A program made the translations under genes and the position numbers. The notes under the pieces were generated by a model. The model had not been told where the DNA came from and did not search any database. It saw only the letters and a program-made list of their open reading frames with translations. A DNA stretch of 59,967 nucleotides from Chitinophagaceae bacterium (GTDB lineage: Bacteria; Bacteroidota; Bacteroidia; Chitinophagales; Chitinophagaceae). Of this stretch, positions 1-10,176 are shown one piece after another (position 1 is the first letter of the stretch; each line of letters begins with the position of its first letter). The stretch covers positions 1 to 59,967 of the forward strand of contig JAICZH010000003.1 in NCBI GenBank assembly GCA_025933775.1. The letters are read 5' to 3'.

Positions 1-2667
1 AATTTTATTGCAGATTCCTGTACCATTCTTTCATCGCCGGTTACCGCCAGCTTTACCACTCCAGATACAGTTTGTGTGAACTCGCCGGTAACAATTCAAA
101 ATACTTCGCAAAATGCAACTAATTATTTTTGGAGTTTTTGCGCTGCTGATTTCAATACTACTCCCGAAGCCATAAATCTTGGTAATCCAAATGGCGTATT
201 AAATTCTCCGGTATTCGGCTGTTATGCACTTGATGATAATGGAAATTATTATGGGTTATTAATTAATTATAATTCGGGAGAACTTTTGCGACTCAATTTT
301 GGTAATAGTTTATTGAATACGCCTACCGGAGAAAACCTTGGTAATTTTAGTAATGCATTGCCCGAACAAGGGGAGGGAATACAACTCTTACGAGTAAATG
401 GAAACTGGACTGCAATAATGGTTGGCGGTGGAAATGGTTCCTTTAATTCAAGCCCGCGAATTGTAAAAATTGATTTTGGTAATTCTCTTGCAAATTCACC
501 TGTTGCTACTAACTGGGGTAACATTGGCGGGTTGAATTTACCTCACGATCTATATATCACTCAGGAATCGGGAAATTATTATGGCTTTGCAATAAATGTA
601 AATGATAATACAATTACACGATTGAGTTTTGGCCCGGATTTTAATAACACACCAACCGGAATTAATTTAGGAAACATTGGAAACATAGATTACCCAGCAG
701 GATTTAATTTTGTAAAATATAATGGCAATTGGTTTGCATTTATAGCAAACAGAGTAACTAACTCACTCACAAGATTAGATTTTGGTTCTTCACTTTTAAA
801 TACTCCAACCGGCACAAACATCGGGAATCCCGGAAATCTTTTAGATTATCCCAGAGATATTTCGCTTTTTAAAACTTGTGATGGCGTTTATGGTTTTGTT
901 GTAAATGAAACGAGCAATGAAATTGTGAAATTAAATTTTGGTGGCGATCCCACTTCAAGCCCGCAGGCAACTGATCTTGGCAACTTGGGAAATTTAAATT
1001 TTCCACATTCGATATCAGATCTGTTCAGAGTTGGAAACGATATTTATGCATTTATACCAAACGTAAATAATAATTCGTTGACAAGAATTCGTTTTACCGG
1101 ATGCCAGAATTTACCAGGTTCAACTCAACAAAATCCGGCACCCGTTTCTTATCCTCAAGCCGGCACTTATACTATTAATTTACTTGTTGATTTGGGTTTA
1201 CCCACTCAAACTTCTTATTGCAAACAAATTGTTGTACAAGATGTAAAGCTTACAAAAAGCAATGACACCAGTATCTGTGCTAATTCATCAATACAACTAA
1301 TTGCAGCAGGAGGCACTAATTATTCATGGACGCCTGCTTCGTCTTTAAATAATTCAACTATTGCAAACCCTGTTGCAACTCCTGTTAATACAACAAAATA
1401 TTTCGTAACTGCAACTAACAATTTTGGTTGTTCTAAAATGGATTCAATATTAATTACAGTGAACCCTTTGCCGGTTATAACAAAATCAAATGACACCAGC
1501 ATTTGCATAAACTCTTCTGTACAACTCGAGGCAGGCGGAGGCAGCAATTATTCGTGGTCGCCTGCTTCATCTTTAAATAATTCAAATATTGCAAACCCAG
1601 TTGCAACGCCCGTTTCTCCAACAAAATATTTTGTAACAGTTACTAACGGTAACGGCTGTACGAAAACAGATTCAATAAAAGTTGGAATTAATCCTGTTGC
1701 TGTTATTACAAAATCGAATGACACCACTATTTGCAATCAAACATCAGTAAGAATTTTTGCCGGCGGCGGAACTTCTTATTTATGGTCGCCCGCATCATCA
1801 TTAGATAATCCAACAAGCGCTAATCCGCTCGCATCGCCCGTTTCAACCACCCTTTATAAAGTGGCTATTAAAGATGCTAATTCATGCAGCTACGAAGATT
1901 CTGTAAAAATAATCGTAAAGCCTGTTGCGGTTTTTAATGTTACGCCGGATAATTCTATCTGTAATAACTCATCGGTACAATTGCAAGCTTCTGGCGGCGA
2001 TACATACACATGGTCGCCATCCACCGGACTTGATAATCCAAATATCAGCAATCCTGTTGCTTCGCCTGCTGCAACAACAAATTATACGGTTATCATTCAT
2101 GAAAATATTTGCAATGAAACAGGAACACTTTCAACAAATGTAATGGTGCTTCCGCTTCCTGATGTACAAGCAACCAGTGCGAATGATTTAACCTGTTCTT
2201 TAGGATCGAGCCAACTGAATGCAACGGGCGCAACAAATTATGTATGGTCGCCTTCAACAGGATTGAACAACAACAATATTGCAAACCCAATTGCAGCGCC
2301 TGATGGAACCACTGTTTATAAAGTTACCGGAACAGATAATAATGGTTGTTCAAATTTTGATACAGTGATTGTAAAGGCTGATTTTAATATGAATGCTTTA
2401 TATCTTTTACCCAATTCGTTTACGCCCAACGGTGATGGAATAAATGATTGTTTCGGAATAAAATATTGGGGTGTTGTAAAAGAATTGAACTTTAGTATTT
2501 ACAATCGTTTTGGTGAAAGAGTTTTCCATACTACAGATCCAAATCTTTGCTGGGATGGAACGTACAAAGGTAATCCCCAAAGCCCAAATGTTTTTGTTTA
2601 TATTATTACTGCAAAAACTGCCTGCGGAATTATTAATAGAAAAGGAACAGTTGCTTTATTAAAATAG
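1..2667 (+). CDS. Secreted repeat protein with CHU_C / type B T9SS sorting domain (5' end missing)
   Basis: The reading frame is open from base 1, so the true start lies upstream; the first usable start codon in the window is only a GTG at 76. From the N-terminal side there are about six repeats of 55-60 residues carrying LGN...NTPTG..LGN and RL.FG signatures, which look like beta-propeller blades. Five Ig/PKD-like repeats of about 77 residues follow (SNDTSIC..SS.QL, Y.WSPASSLNN, GC...DS). The end holds PNSFTPNGDGIND and YNRFGERVF...W.G, the hallmark of the gliding-motility-associated C-terminal domain. Family knowledge says this domain directs export through the type IX secretion system and surface attachment. 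The ligand or role is not visible; adhesin is an inference. The gene converges on prfC with only 6 bases between the stops. Confidence 0.9.
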   Translation, partial: NFIADSCTILSSPVTASFTTPDTVCVNSPVTIQNTSQNATNYFWSFCAADFNTTPEAINLGNPNGVLNSPVFGCYALDDNGNYYGLLINYNSGELLRLNFGNSLLNTPTGENLGNFSNALPEQGEGIQLLRVNGNWTAIMVGGGNGSFNSSPRIVKIDFGNSLANSPVATNWGNIGGLNLPHDLYITQESGNYYGFAINVNDNTITRLSFGPDFNNTPTGINLGNIGNIDYPAGFNFVKYNGNWFAFIANRVTNSLTRLDFGSSLLNTPTGTNIGNPGNLLDYPRDISLFKTCDGVYGFVVNETSNEIVKLNFGGDPTSSPQATDLGNLGNLNFPHSISDLFRVGNDIYAFIPNVNNNSLTRIRFTGCQNLPGSTQQNPAPVSYPQAGTYTINLLVDLGLPTQTSYCKQIVVQDVKLTKSNDTSICANSSIQLIAAGGTNYSWTPASSLNNSTIANPVATPVNTTKYFVTATNNFGCSKMDSILITVNPLPVITKSNDTSICINSSVQLEAGGGSNYSWSPASSLNNSNIANPVATPVSPTKYFVTVTNGNGCTKTDSIKVGINPVAVITKSNDTTICNQTSVRIFAGGGTSYLWSPASSLDNPTSANPLASPVSTTLYKVAIKDANSCSYEDSVKIIVKPVAVFNVTPDNSICNNSSVQLQASGGDTYTWSPSTGLDNPNISNPVASPAATTNYTVIIHENICNETGTLSTNVMVLPLPDVQATSANDLTCSLGSSQLNATGATNYVWSPSTGLNNNNIANPIAAPDGTTVYKVTGTDNNGCSNFDTVIVKADFNMNALYLLPNSFTPNGDGINDCFGIKYWGVVKELNFSIYNRFGERVFHTTDPNLCWDGTYKGNPQSPNVFVYIITAKTACGIINRKGTVALLK
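1249..2385 (+). repeat. Five tandem Ig/PKD-like coding repeats
   Basis: Five consecutive repeats of roughly 230 bp inside the secreted protein. The first two are the most alike (SNDTSIC, YSW.PASSLNNS.IANPVATPV). The last two use the variant WSPSTGL(D/N)N. The gradient of similarity suggests stepwise duplication, with the first pair the most recent. Confidence 0.8.
1642..1666 (+). repeat. Micro-repeat-like sequence inside the secreted protein gene
   Basis: ACTAACGGTAACGGC then TGTACGAAAA, encoding TNGNGCTK in the second Ig-like repeat. It matches the intergenic copy at 21624 closely. As part of a repeat protein it may be coincidental. Confidence 0.4.
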
Positions 2668-2673
2668 AATTTT

Positions 2674-4260
2674 TTATTTATGAATCTCACTGGTAAAATG
2701 AAATTCAATATCTGGATTATTGGTGCGTTCGGTATTTAAAAACCATTCGCTTTGTGCGAGGTAAACGATGTGTCCATCTTTATCTTCAGCGATATTAGAT
2801 GATTTAAATTTTATAAACTCCTGCAGTTTTTTTGGGTCTTTAGATGTAAGCCAGCACGCTTTATAAAAAGGAAGTGAATTTAATTGAACGGATGCGCTGT
2901 ATTCATTCAGCAAGCGATATTGAATTACTTCAAACTGCAACTCACCCACGCAACCAATTATTTTTTTATTTCCACCAAATTGTGTGAATAATTGCGCCAC
3001 GCCTTCATCAGTAAGTTGCAACAATCCTTTCTCCAATTGTTTTGTTTTCATAGGGTCTTTATTCACCACTTCTTTAAATATTTCTGGCGAAAAAGATGGT
3101 ATGCCGGTATAATAATAATCTTCTCCTTCGGTAAGCGTATCACCGATTTTAAAACTACCTGTATCAAACAAACCGATTACATCGCCAGGATAAGCTGATT
3201 CAATTACATCTTTATCTCTTGCTAAAAAACTATAAGGATTGCTGAATCTAACGGTCTTGCGTAAACGCACATGATGAAAATATTTATTGCGCTCAAACTT
3301 TCCGGCGCATACTCTTAAAAATGCAATCCTATCCCGATGTCTCGGATCGAGATTGGCATGAATCTTAAAAACAAAGCCGCTGAATTTATCTTCTGCAGGT
3401 TCTACAATTCTTGTTGTAACAGCCCTGTGTTGCGGCAGTGGCGCTATTTGTATAAATGTTTCTAATAATTCTTTTACGCCAAAATTATTGATAGCGCTTC
3501 CGAAAAATACTGGTGCAACTTTTCCCTGCAAATAAGGTTCTTTATCAAAATTTCCATAAACTCCTTCAATCAATTCCACATCTTCTCTTAATTGATGCGC
3601 ATCTTTTTCGCCAATTCTTTTTTGTAAAATATCATCATTTAAATTTTCTAATGGTAAATAATCTTCTTCTGTTGCTTTTTGATTTGAATTAAATAATAAA
3701 AGACTTTTATCATACAAATTATAAACTCCTTTAAATTCTCTGCCCATATTTATTGGCCAGGTTAAAGGATGCAATTGTATTTTTAATTCACTTTCAATTT
3801 CATCCAACAGATCAAAAGGATTTTTTCCATCACGATCTAATTTATTTACAAAAACAATAACGGGCGTATCACGCATCCGGCAAACTTCCATTAATCTTTT
3901 TGTTTGCTCTTCTACTCCTTTCACGCAATCAATAACCAAAACAACACTGTCAACTGCAGTGAGTGTACGATAGGTATCTTCTGCAAAGTCTTTGTGGCCG
4001 GGCGTATCCAGAAGATTTACTAAGGTGTTTTTATATTCAAAGCTCATTACAGAAGTTGCAACAGAAATACCACGCTGTCTTTCTATTTCCATAAAATCGG
4101 AAGTAGCATGCTTTTTAATCTTATTGCTTTTAACGGCGCCTGCGGTTTGTATAGCGCCGCCAAACAAAAGAAATTTTTCAGTAAGTGTTGTCTTGCCTGC
4201 ATCAGGGTGAGAAATGATCGCAAAGGTTCTGCGCTTTTGTATTTCGTTTAGATATTTCAT
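2674..4260 (-). CDS. prfC: Peptide chain release factor 3
   Basis: A translational GTPase of 528 residues, matching the usual length of about 529. It removes RF1/RF2 from the ribosome after peptide release. The N-terminus has the P-loop [12 protein letters not shown], then switch-region [20 protein letters not shown] (G3) and VNKLDRDG (G4), in the order expected for the EF-G/RF3 family. The middle and C-terminal domains ([33 protein letters not shown]) fit RF3 rather than EF-G, which is longer. The start ATG at 4260 lies just before the conserved core. It is a single gene with about 210 bp of noncoding DNA upstream, and I see no oddity in the coding region. Confidence 0.96.
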   Translation of the reverse strand: MKYLNEIQKRRTFAIISHPDAGKTTLTEKFLLFGGAIQTAGAVKSNKIKKHATSDFMEIERQRGISVATSVMSFEYKNTLVNLLDTPGHKDFAEDTYRTLTAVDSVVLVIDCVKGVEEQTKRLMEVCRMRDTPVIVFVNKLDRDGKNPFDLLDEIESELKIQLHPLTWPINMGREFKGVYNLYDKSLLLFNSNQKATEEDYLPLENLNDDILQKRIGEKDAHQLREDVELIEGVYGNFDKEPYLQGKVAPVFFGSAINNFGVKELLETFIQIAPLPQHRAVTTRIVEPAEDKFSGFVFKIHANLDPRHRDRIAFLRVCAGKFERNKYFHHVRLRKTVRFSNPYSFLARDKDVIESAYPGDVIGLFDTGSFKIGDTLTEGEDYYYTGIPSFSPEIFKEVVNKDPMKTKQLEKGLLQLTDEGVAQLFTQFGGNKKIIGCVGELQFEVIQYRLLNEYSASVQLNSLPFYKACWLTSKDPKKLQEFIKFKSSNIAEDKDGHIVYLAQSEWFLNTERTNNPDIEFHFTSEIHK

Positions 4261-4472
4261 AAAAGGCGCAAAGGTACATCAATTAAGAATTGTGAGTAGT
4301 GAGTTTTAAATGTGAACTTTGTTATGTAATAGAATTATATTTTTCAAGCAATGTTTTTAATCTTCGTGTATGCATTACCGTTAGTTAACTGATAATTTTT
4401 TTTGAGTTGCCTGTTGCGAATTGCTAATTTGTAATCTTTATTCATTCGTGCATTCGTGGCAATAATTTCTCT
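4261..4472. other. Noncoding gap with a dispersed micro-repeat
   Basis: This gap of about 210 bp lies between prfC and the tolC-like gene, both on the minus strand. It holds a minus-strand copy of the ACTAACGGT/TACACGA micro-repeat (4360-4385), and near 4443-4461 a direct repeat of the type ATTCGTG-CATTCGTGGC. No gene is visible. Confidence 0.5.
4360..4385 (-). repeat. Dispersed ACTAACGGT...TACACGAA micro-repeat, intergenic copy 1
   Basis: On the minus strand this reads ACTAACGGTAATGCATACAC followed by GAAGAT. It differs from the copy at 21624-21649 at about four positions. It lies downstream of the tolC-like gene and upstream of prfC. Confidence 0.6.
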
Positions 4473-5768
4473 CTAAAATTTTATCTGATTAATCAATCTT
4501 TTTAATTCAATCTCTGATGATTTAGCGGCATAGCTTAAGTTGGTATAAGCATACTCTGCCTGCTGAAAGCTTTGCTGGGCTTGAGTGAGCTCTACAATGG
4601 TGGCTGCGTGCAATTGAAAACGATATAATTCAAGGTCAATTAATTTTAATGCAAGTTCTACATTTACCCGTTGGGAATCGAGCTGGTGCAAAGAAGAAAT
4701 ATATGCTTCAAAAGTTTGCACAGCCTGTGCATTATAATTTCTGATGGTAATTTCTTGTTGCAGCGTTGCATTTTTTACATCTATTTCAGCAACTCGTTGT
4801 TGTCGCTTATAAATGGAACCGTTATAAATCGGGATGCCAAGCGATAAGCCTGCCACCGGCCCGCGGCTTTGATTTAGTAATAAATTTCCTGCGGTTGTTT
4901 GCGAGCGATTATAATTATAACCAACAGAAGCACGCAAAGACGGATATCTTTGCGCAGCGGTTTCTTTTACAATCAACTCATTTATTTTTATCTGTTCACC
5001 CGCGGCAATCACATCAGCATTGCGATTAATATTGTCGAGTATATTTCCGAGAATTAATGTAGTATCCACAATGATGGAATCATTTACATAAATTAATGAA
5101 TCGGGTTTTAAATTTAATAATAATAACAATCCTGTTTTTGCCTGGTCAATTACCAAAACCTGCGCCTGCCTTTGTTGTACAAGATTATTTAAATTTATTT
5201 GTGATTGAAACAAATCGGCATTGTTAGCATATCCAACGCTTTGCTGCGTTTTTACAACATCTAATTGTTTTTGCGCAACATCAATAGATTTATTAATTGT
5301 TTTTAAATAGGCTTGTTGCCTTACAATATCATAATAGCTGGTCATTACAGAAGCCATTGTATTTTGCACAGCTGAATTAAGATATTGCTCGCTTTGCAAT
5401 TCCAATTGTTGCAAACGATTTTTTGTAGCTATTACTCTTGAGCCATTGTACAATAACATTCCTGCTGTAACACCGGAGTTTAAACTGTTGCCAACTGCTG
5501 CATTTCTTTTAATGATGGTGCCTGTATTTAATTCCTGGTTTACATTAGTTGATTGTTCATTATCTGTTGCAGAAGCTGTAACAAGCGGAAGGCCGCCGGC
5601 TACCCCGATATTATTATTGATAGAACTTATTTCAACATTATTTTTCAACAATTGCAGATCAAGACTTTTTTGTAATGCAATATTTATCGCATCCTGCAAT
5701 GAAAGCGATTGACTAAATACAGTGGTATGAATTAAAAAAACAAATAGTATAGAAAGGATTTTTTTCAT
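4473..5768 (-). CDS. TolC-family outer membrane efflux protein
   Basis: 431 residues with an N-terminal signal peptide (hydrophobic segment to about residue 19, then VFSQ). The rest is built of long alpha-helical stretches rich in Gln, Ala and Leu (LQDAINIALQKSLDLQLL near the N-terminus, LNNLVQQRQAQ, ELTQAQQSFQQAEYAYTNL near the C-terminus), the two-repeat pattern of outer membrane factor proteins. Such proteins form the outer-membrane tunnel of tripartite pumps. It is the last gene of the adaptor-RND-TolC unit, about 155 bp after the RND gene, and presumably exports the substrate bound by that pump. The spacer contains a GC-rich repeat that could weaken read-through. The substrate is unknown. 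Confidence 0.9.
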   Translation of the reverse strand: MKKILSILFVFLIHTTVFSQSLSLQDAINIALQKSLDLQLLKNNVEISSINNNIGVAGGLPLVTASATDNEQSTNVNQELNTGTIIKRNAAVGNSLNSGVTAGMLLYNGSRVIATKNRLQQLELQSEQYLNSAVQNTMASVMTSYYDIVRQQAYLKTINKSIDVAQKQLDVVKTQQSVGYANNADLFQSQINLNNLVQQRQAQVLVIDQAKTGLLLLLNLKPDSLIYVNDSIIVDTTLILGNILDNINRNADVIAAGEQIKINELIVKETAAQRYPSLRASVGYNYNRSQTTAGNLLLNQSRGPVAGLSLGIPIYNGSIYKRQQRVAEIDVKNATLQQEITIRNYNAQAVQTFEAYISSLHQLDSQRVNVELALKLIDLELYRFQLHAATIVELTQAQQSFQQAEYAYTNLSYAAKSSEIELKRLINQIKF

Positions 5769-5786
5769 TCAAAATTTTTTTTGTTT

Positions 5787-5842
5787 GAGCCTCACCTCCT
5801 GATAGCTATCGGGGCTCTCCCGAGAGAGAGGGGCTTGAAAGC
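5787..5842. repeat. GC-rich dispersed repeat with a GATAGCTATC palindrome
   Basis: The element begins with GAGCCTCACCTCC. It contains the hairpin CCTGATAGCTATCGGG (about 5798-5813, core palindrome 5801-5810) and a second small hairpin CTCTC-CCGA-GAGAG, ending in GAGGGGCTTGAAAGC. It sits between the RND and TolC genes. It shares its GCCTCACC and GAGAGGGG edges with the copies at 46973 and 58709, with the palindrome in place of their centre. Confidence 0.7.
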
Positions 5843-5924
5843 TACAATCAGGAAGGATCTTCACTAAGTTTAAATTTAGTCGGATAAATATTTATTAATT
5901 TTTATAAGGATTTATAAATATCAT

Positions 5925-8900
5925 TTATGTTAATGCTGCTTCACTTCCCTTAGGTGTTGCAAATTCTTTATCCTTTTCTTCTTTTGTTTTATGCTTTCCT
6001 GATATGTATGTATAAGTTGCAGGAATTACAAATAGTGTAAAAATTAAAGCAAACAAAATACCGCAAACTACTACAATGCCAAGCGGCACACGGCTTGCAG
6101 AAGATGCTCCCAATCCAAGTGCAATCGGCAATGCGCCTAATGATGTAGCAAGGCTTGTCATAATAATTGGGCGCAGCCGATGCACCGAAGCATCCACAAC
6201 AGCTTCCATTTTTTTCAATCCTTTCGCTCTTCGCTGATTGGCAAATTCAACAATTAAAATTCCATTTTTTGTTACCAGCCCAATAAGCATAATCATTCCT
6301 ATTTCACTAAATATATTTAATGTTTGCCCGAAAATCCATAAGCTTAATAATGCGCCCGCCAATGCAAGCGGCACTGTAAACATTATGGTGAAAGGATCTA
6401 AGAAGCTTTCGAACTGTGCGCTTAAAACAAGGTATATTAAAACAAGCGCCAGGATAAAAGCAAACTTAATGTTGGATGAGCTTTCAGCATAATCTCTGGA
6501 AGGGCCTTTTAATGCAGTTTGATAGGATGCATCTAATAATTTGTTGGCAATTGATTGCATAGCTTTAATGCCATCGCCTATCGTATATCCCGGCGATAAA
6601 GATGCAGAAATAGTTGCGGCTTTGTAACGATTGTAATGATACAAAGTAGCAGGGTCGGTACTTTCCTTCATTTGAATTACAGAAGACAATGGAATATTTT
6701 GTCCCAAATTATTTCGAACATACAACCTGCTTATGTCTTCGGGTTTGTTGCGATCAGTTCTATCAACCTGGGCAATTACATAATATTGAAACCCGTTTCG
6801 TATAAAATATGCGAGCCTTCCTCCGCTGAATGCAGCTTGTATGGTTGAAATTACATCCCTTGTTGATAAACCAAGATCTTTTATTTTCATTCTGTCAACC
6901 GAGAGTTGCAATTCGGGCCGGTTGAATTTTAAATCAACATCTACATTTGAAAAAGTTTTATCTTTTTTTGCTTCATCCAAAAACTTGGGAATAATATCTC
7001 TCAGCTTATTAATATCCTGGTTTTGTAAAATAAACTGAACCGGTAATCCGCCACGGGAACCGCCAACAGCAATGGTTTGCTCCTGTGTTGCAAAAATTCT
7101 TGCTTCATTAAAACGTTTTAATTTCTGTTGAAGGTCATTGGCAATCTGATCTTGTGTGCGTATTCTTTCACTGGCAGGAACAAGACCAATGCGAGGCTGA
7201 GCCTGATTAGTACCGCTGCCTGCAGGAGTTCGTGCAAATACAAAATCTCTTTCAGGAACCGAATCATATAAATAATTAGAAATTTTATCGGTAATGCTCA
7301 CCATCGAAGCATAACTGGTTCCTTCGGGTGCAGTAACGGAGAAGCGTACACTATTTCTGTCTTCCATGGGAGCGAGTTCACTTTTTAAAACATTTGCCAT
7401 TATAAAAATGATAACTCCACATACAGCAATGATAGCCCATGCCATCCAGCGAACTTTCATAAAACGCTGTAATAAGCGCCTGTAGCCATTTTCCATTCCG
7501 CTAAAGAATGGTTCTGTTTTTTTATAAAACCACCCATGCCCGGCAGTTTTTCTGTTTAAAACCACATTAAGCACAGGAGTGATTGTGAGAGAAACAAATG
7601 CTGATACCAACACTGCTGCTGCTAATGTTACTCCAAATTCTCTGAATAATCTTCCGATGAATCCTTCTAAAAAAATTACCGGAAGAAATACAATTGCCAA
7701 TGTTATTGAAGTAGAGATTACGGCAAAAAATATTTCTTTGCTACCTTCTAATGCTGCACGTTTAATAGGCAATCCGCTTTCCAATTTTTTAAATATATTC
7801 TCCGTTACCACAATGCCGTCATCCACCACAAGCCCCGTAGCCAGCACAATTGCGAGCAAGGTTAAAATATTAATTGTAAAACCTGCCAGATACATTATAA
7901 AAAATGTAGACACTAATGAAATAGGAATATCTATTAACGGCCTTAATGCAATAAGCCAATCGCGAAAAAAAAGAAAAATAACCAATACCACCAGTGCAAA
8001 AGAAATTGCCAAAGTATCTTCCACTTCGGCAAGCGATTGGCGAATATATTTTGTATTGTCAATAAGAACTTTTAATTGAATATCCGATTTGGAATCTTTT
8101 TCAATTTGTGCAATGCGTTTATTAAATTCATTAGCGATTTGAATATTATTAGCGCCGGGTTGCGGAATAATGGCAAGCCCCACTGCATTTACTCCATTAT
8201 ATTTCCAGCTTTGCTCCAGGTCTTCGGGGCCAAGCTCCACGCGGGCTATATCGCCGAGCCTTACAATTCCTGAACTGTCTTCTCGTATAATAAGATCACG
8301 AAATTGTTGTTCGCTGGTAAGCCTTCCTAATACGCGAATAGTAAGTTCTGTATTATTGCCATAAATTTTTCCCGGAGGCAATTCTATATTTTCATTGTTG
8401 AGCGAATTACTTATATCGTTGTAAGCAACTTTATACGCATTCATTTTATCTGGATCGAGCCAAATGCGCATGGCATAACGCTTTTCACCAAAAATATTTA
8501 TAGCGCTTACCTGATTGATGGTTTGTAATTGTTGCTGCAAAACATTTTCTGCATAATCGCTTAGCTCCAGTAAATTTTTTGTGCGGCTTTGGACGGCAAG
8601 TATTAAAATAAAATCAGCATTAGCATCGGCCTTTGTAATTACCGGCGGTGCATCTATATCATCGGGCAGGCTGCGGGCTGCGTGGCCTACCTTATCTCTT
8701 ACATCACTGGCTGCGGCTTCCAGATCAACACCAAGATTAAACTCAATAGTAATACGGCTGTTGCCTTGTGAGCTTGATGAAGTAATAGAACGAATACCGG
8801 GAATACCATTAATTTCTTTTTCAAGCGGCTCCGTAATTTGGTTTTCTATTATATCAGCATTGGCGCCCGTGTAAGAAGTGCTTACTGAAATAATGGGCGG

Positions 8901-9023
8901 ATCAATAGCCGGATAATCTCTTACCGCAAGAAATGTAAGCCCCACGATGCCAAACAAAATAATGGCAAGATTCATCACCGTAGCAAACACGGGCCTTCGC
9001 AAAGAAAATTCGGATATATTCAT
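5925..9023 (-). CDS. RND-family multidrug efflux transporter permease (AcrB/MexF type)
   Basis: 1032 residues, the normal size for a hydrophobe/amphiphile efflux RND pump. It opens with FSLRRPVFATVMNLAI (TM1), continues into a large periplasmic porter domain, and has the TM4 motif LATGLVVDDGIVVTEN, whose paired Asp residues carry protons. A second half repeats the plan (MLIGLVTKNGILIVEFAN). The family uses the proton gradient to move drugs, bile salts or metabolites from the inner membrane or periplasm through a TolC-type tunnel. It lies between its adaptor (76 bp upstream) and its outer membrane factor, all on the minus strand, so one operon is likely. Codon use looks native. Substrate unknown. 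Confidence 0.95.
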   Translation of the reverse strand: MNISEFSLRRPVFATVMNLAIILFGIVGLTFLAVRDYPAIDPPIISVSTSYTGANADIIENQITEPLEKEINGIPGIRSITSSSSQGNSRITIEFNLGVDLEAAASDVRDKVGHAARSLPDDIDAPPVITKADANADFILILAVQSRTKNLLELSDYAENVLQQQLQTINQVSAINIFGEKRYAMRIWLDPDKMNAYKVAYNDISNSLNNENIELPPGKIYGNNTELTIRVLGRLTSEQQFRDLIIREDSSGIVRLGDIARVELGPEDLEQSWKYNGVNAVGLAIIPQPGANNIQIANEFNKRIAQIEKDSKSDIQLKVLIDNTKYIRQSLAEVEDTLAISFALVVLVIFLFFRDWLIALRPLIDIPISLVSTFFIMYLAGFTINILTLLAIVLATGLVVDDGIVVTENIFKKLESGLPIKRAALEGSKEIFFAVISTSITLAIVFLPVIFLEGFIGRLFREFGVTLAAAVLVSAFVSLTITPVLNVVLNRKTAGHGWFYKKTEPFFSGMENGYRRLLQRFMKVRWMAWAIIAVCGVIIFIMANVLKSELAPMEDRNSVRFSVTAPEGTSYASMVSITDKISNYLYDSVPERDFVFARTPAGSGTNQAQPRIGLVPASERIRTQDQIANDLQQKLKRFNEARIFATQEQTIAVGGSRGGLPVQFILQNQDINKLRDIIPKFLDEAKKDKTFSNVDVDLKFNRPELQLSVDRMKIKDLGLSTRDVISTIQAAFSGGRLAYFIRNGFQYYVIAQVDRTDRNKPEDISRLYVRNNLGQNIPLSSVIQMKESTDPATLYHYNRYKAATISASLSPGYTIGDGIKAMQSIANKLLDASYQTALKGPSRDYAESSSNIKFAFILALVLIYLVLSAQFESFLDPFTIMFTVPLALAGALLSLWIFGQTLNIFSEIGMIMLIGLVTKNGILIVEFANQRRAKGLKKMEAVVDASVHRLRPIIMTSLATSLGALPIALGLGASSASRVPLGIVVVCGILFALIFTLFVIPATYTYISGKHKTKEEKDKEFATPKGSEAALT

Positions 9024-9040
9024 ATTTAAATAAAGAGAAA

Positions 9041-9057
9041 AGCCTCACCCCATCCCA
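9041..9057. repeat. Partial copy of the GC-rich dispersed repeat
   Basis: AGCCTCACCCCATCCCA, the left edge of the GC-rich repeat family, lies between the adaptor and RND genes. It is truncated compared with the copy at 46973-47007. Confidence 0.5.
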
Positions 9058-9099
9058 AATTATTTATTAATTTTTTTTATAAATATTTTATTAAAAAAT

Positions 9100-10176
9100 T
9101 TATTGCAAACTATCAGCTTGCGCTAATGTTTTTATACTTCTTATATTTACGTCGGCTTTGGGCCTTACAAATAATACTCCTGTTACAACTACCGTGTCTC
9201 CTGCATTTACGCCTTTTGTAATCTCTACATTATTGGCAAGCCGTACTCCTGTGCTCACATTTACAAATTTTGCTTTACCATTTTTTATTAATACCAATTG
9301 ATTATTTAAATCATTTGGAATAATAGTATTGGTAGGAACCATAACCACCATTTTTCCGGGATCATTAGCGCCCACCAACACTTTTACAAATGCGCCGGGA
9401 TTGGCTTTCACTCCTTCTAAAACTGCTCTTACTTCCAAATTACGTGTCTCAGTATTTGCCTGAGGTTCTACTGCAATGATGGTTGCTTTTTGTGTAATTT
9501 CTTTTGACGCATCCACTTGTACATCTACTACTCCACCCACTTTTACCAGGTTGCCATATTCTTCAGGAATGGTAAAATCAACCTTAAGTTTGCCTAATTG
9601 CTGAAGCGTTGCCAATACCGTTGTGGGAGTTACGTAAGCACCAGGGCTTACCTGCCTTAAACCCATTGTACCGCTGAAAGGCGCATGAATAACGGTTTTG
9701 TCAATAAGTGTTTGCGTGTAAGCCATGTCAGCTTTTAATCCATTAGCAGTATTTACTGCTGCGTCATAATCACTTTGATTGATGCCGCCTACTGCTAATA
9801 ATTTGCCCAATCTTTCAACAGTAATATTGGCAAGCTGCAACTGAACTTTACTTTTTTGATATTGTGCCTGCAGATCAGCGCTATTAATTTTTGCAAGCAC
9901 AGTTCCTTTTGAAATATATTTTCCTTCGGGAATATTTAAATAAGTTAATCTGCCGCTCACTTCAGGATGCACTTCCACATCTTCATTTGCAATTACGGTG
10001 CCACTGGCTTCTACAGTATTATTAACTTTTTGTAATGAAGCAATCATTACATCCACAATTACAGGATCATTGTTTTTTGCAGGCCGTACGGTTGATTTGC
10101 TTTTGCATGAAGCGATTGAAAAAATAAAAAAAATAATAAATAAAAATGAAATGAAACGGATACTATTCAAAAACAT
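9100..10176 (-). CDS. RND efflux periplasmic adaptor lipoprotein (membrane fusion protein)
   Basis: 358 residues, starting with a lipoprotein signal peptide ending in the lipobox IASC, so the mature protein should be lipid-anchored in the inner membrane. The order follows the HlyD/AcrA family: first half-lipoyl (VEASGTVIANEDVEVHPEVSGRL), helical hairpin (LQAQYQKSKVQLQLANITVERLG...), second half-lipoyl (VIHAPFSGTMGLRQVSPGAYV), then beta-barrel and membrane-proximal domains. It should bridge the RND pump and TolC partner encoded downstream. It is the first gene of the three-gene unit. The ATG at 10176 is chosen because the signal peptide follows directly. No local repressor gene is visible, so regulation must be elsewhere. 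Confidence 0.94.
   Translation of the reverse strand: MFLNSIRFISFLFIIFFIFSIASCKSKSTVRPAKNNDPVIVDVMIASLQKVNNTVEASGTVIANEDVEVHPEVSGRLTYLNIPEGKYISKGTVLAKINSADLQAQYQKSKVQLQLANITVERLGKLLAVGGINQSDYDAAVNTANGLKADMAYTQTLIDKTVIHAPFSGTMGLRQVSPGAYVTPTTVLATLQQLGKLKVDFTIPEEYGNLVKVGGVVDVQVDASKEITQKATIIAVEPQANTETRNLEVRAVLEGVKANPGAFVKVLVGANDPGKMVVMVPTNTIIPNDLNNQLVLIKNGKAKFVNVSTGVRLANNVEITKGVNAGDTVVVTGVLFVRPKADVNIRSIKTLAQADSLQ

Noticed and set aside
3241-3275. CTAACGGTCTTGCGTAAACG in prfC as a ninth micro-repeat copy
   Set aside because: Only the left half matches; the sequence encodes a conserved part of RF3, so chance is the simpler reading.
7579-8079. A 166-residue open frame on the plus strand inside the RND pump gene
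   Set aside because: It lies wholly opposite a well-conserved RND coding region, has low-complexity Asn/Thr/Ile composition and no recognisable domain.
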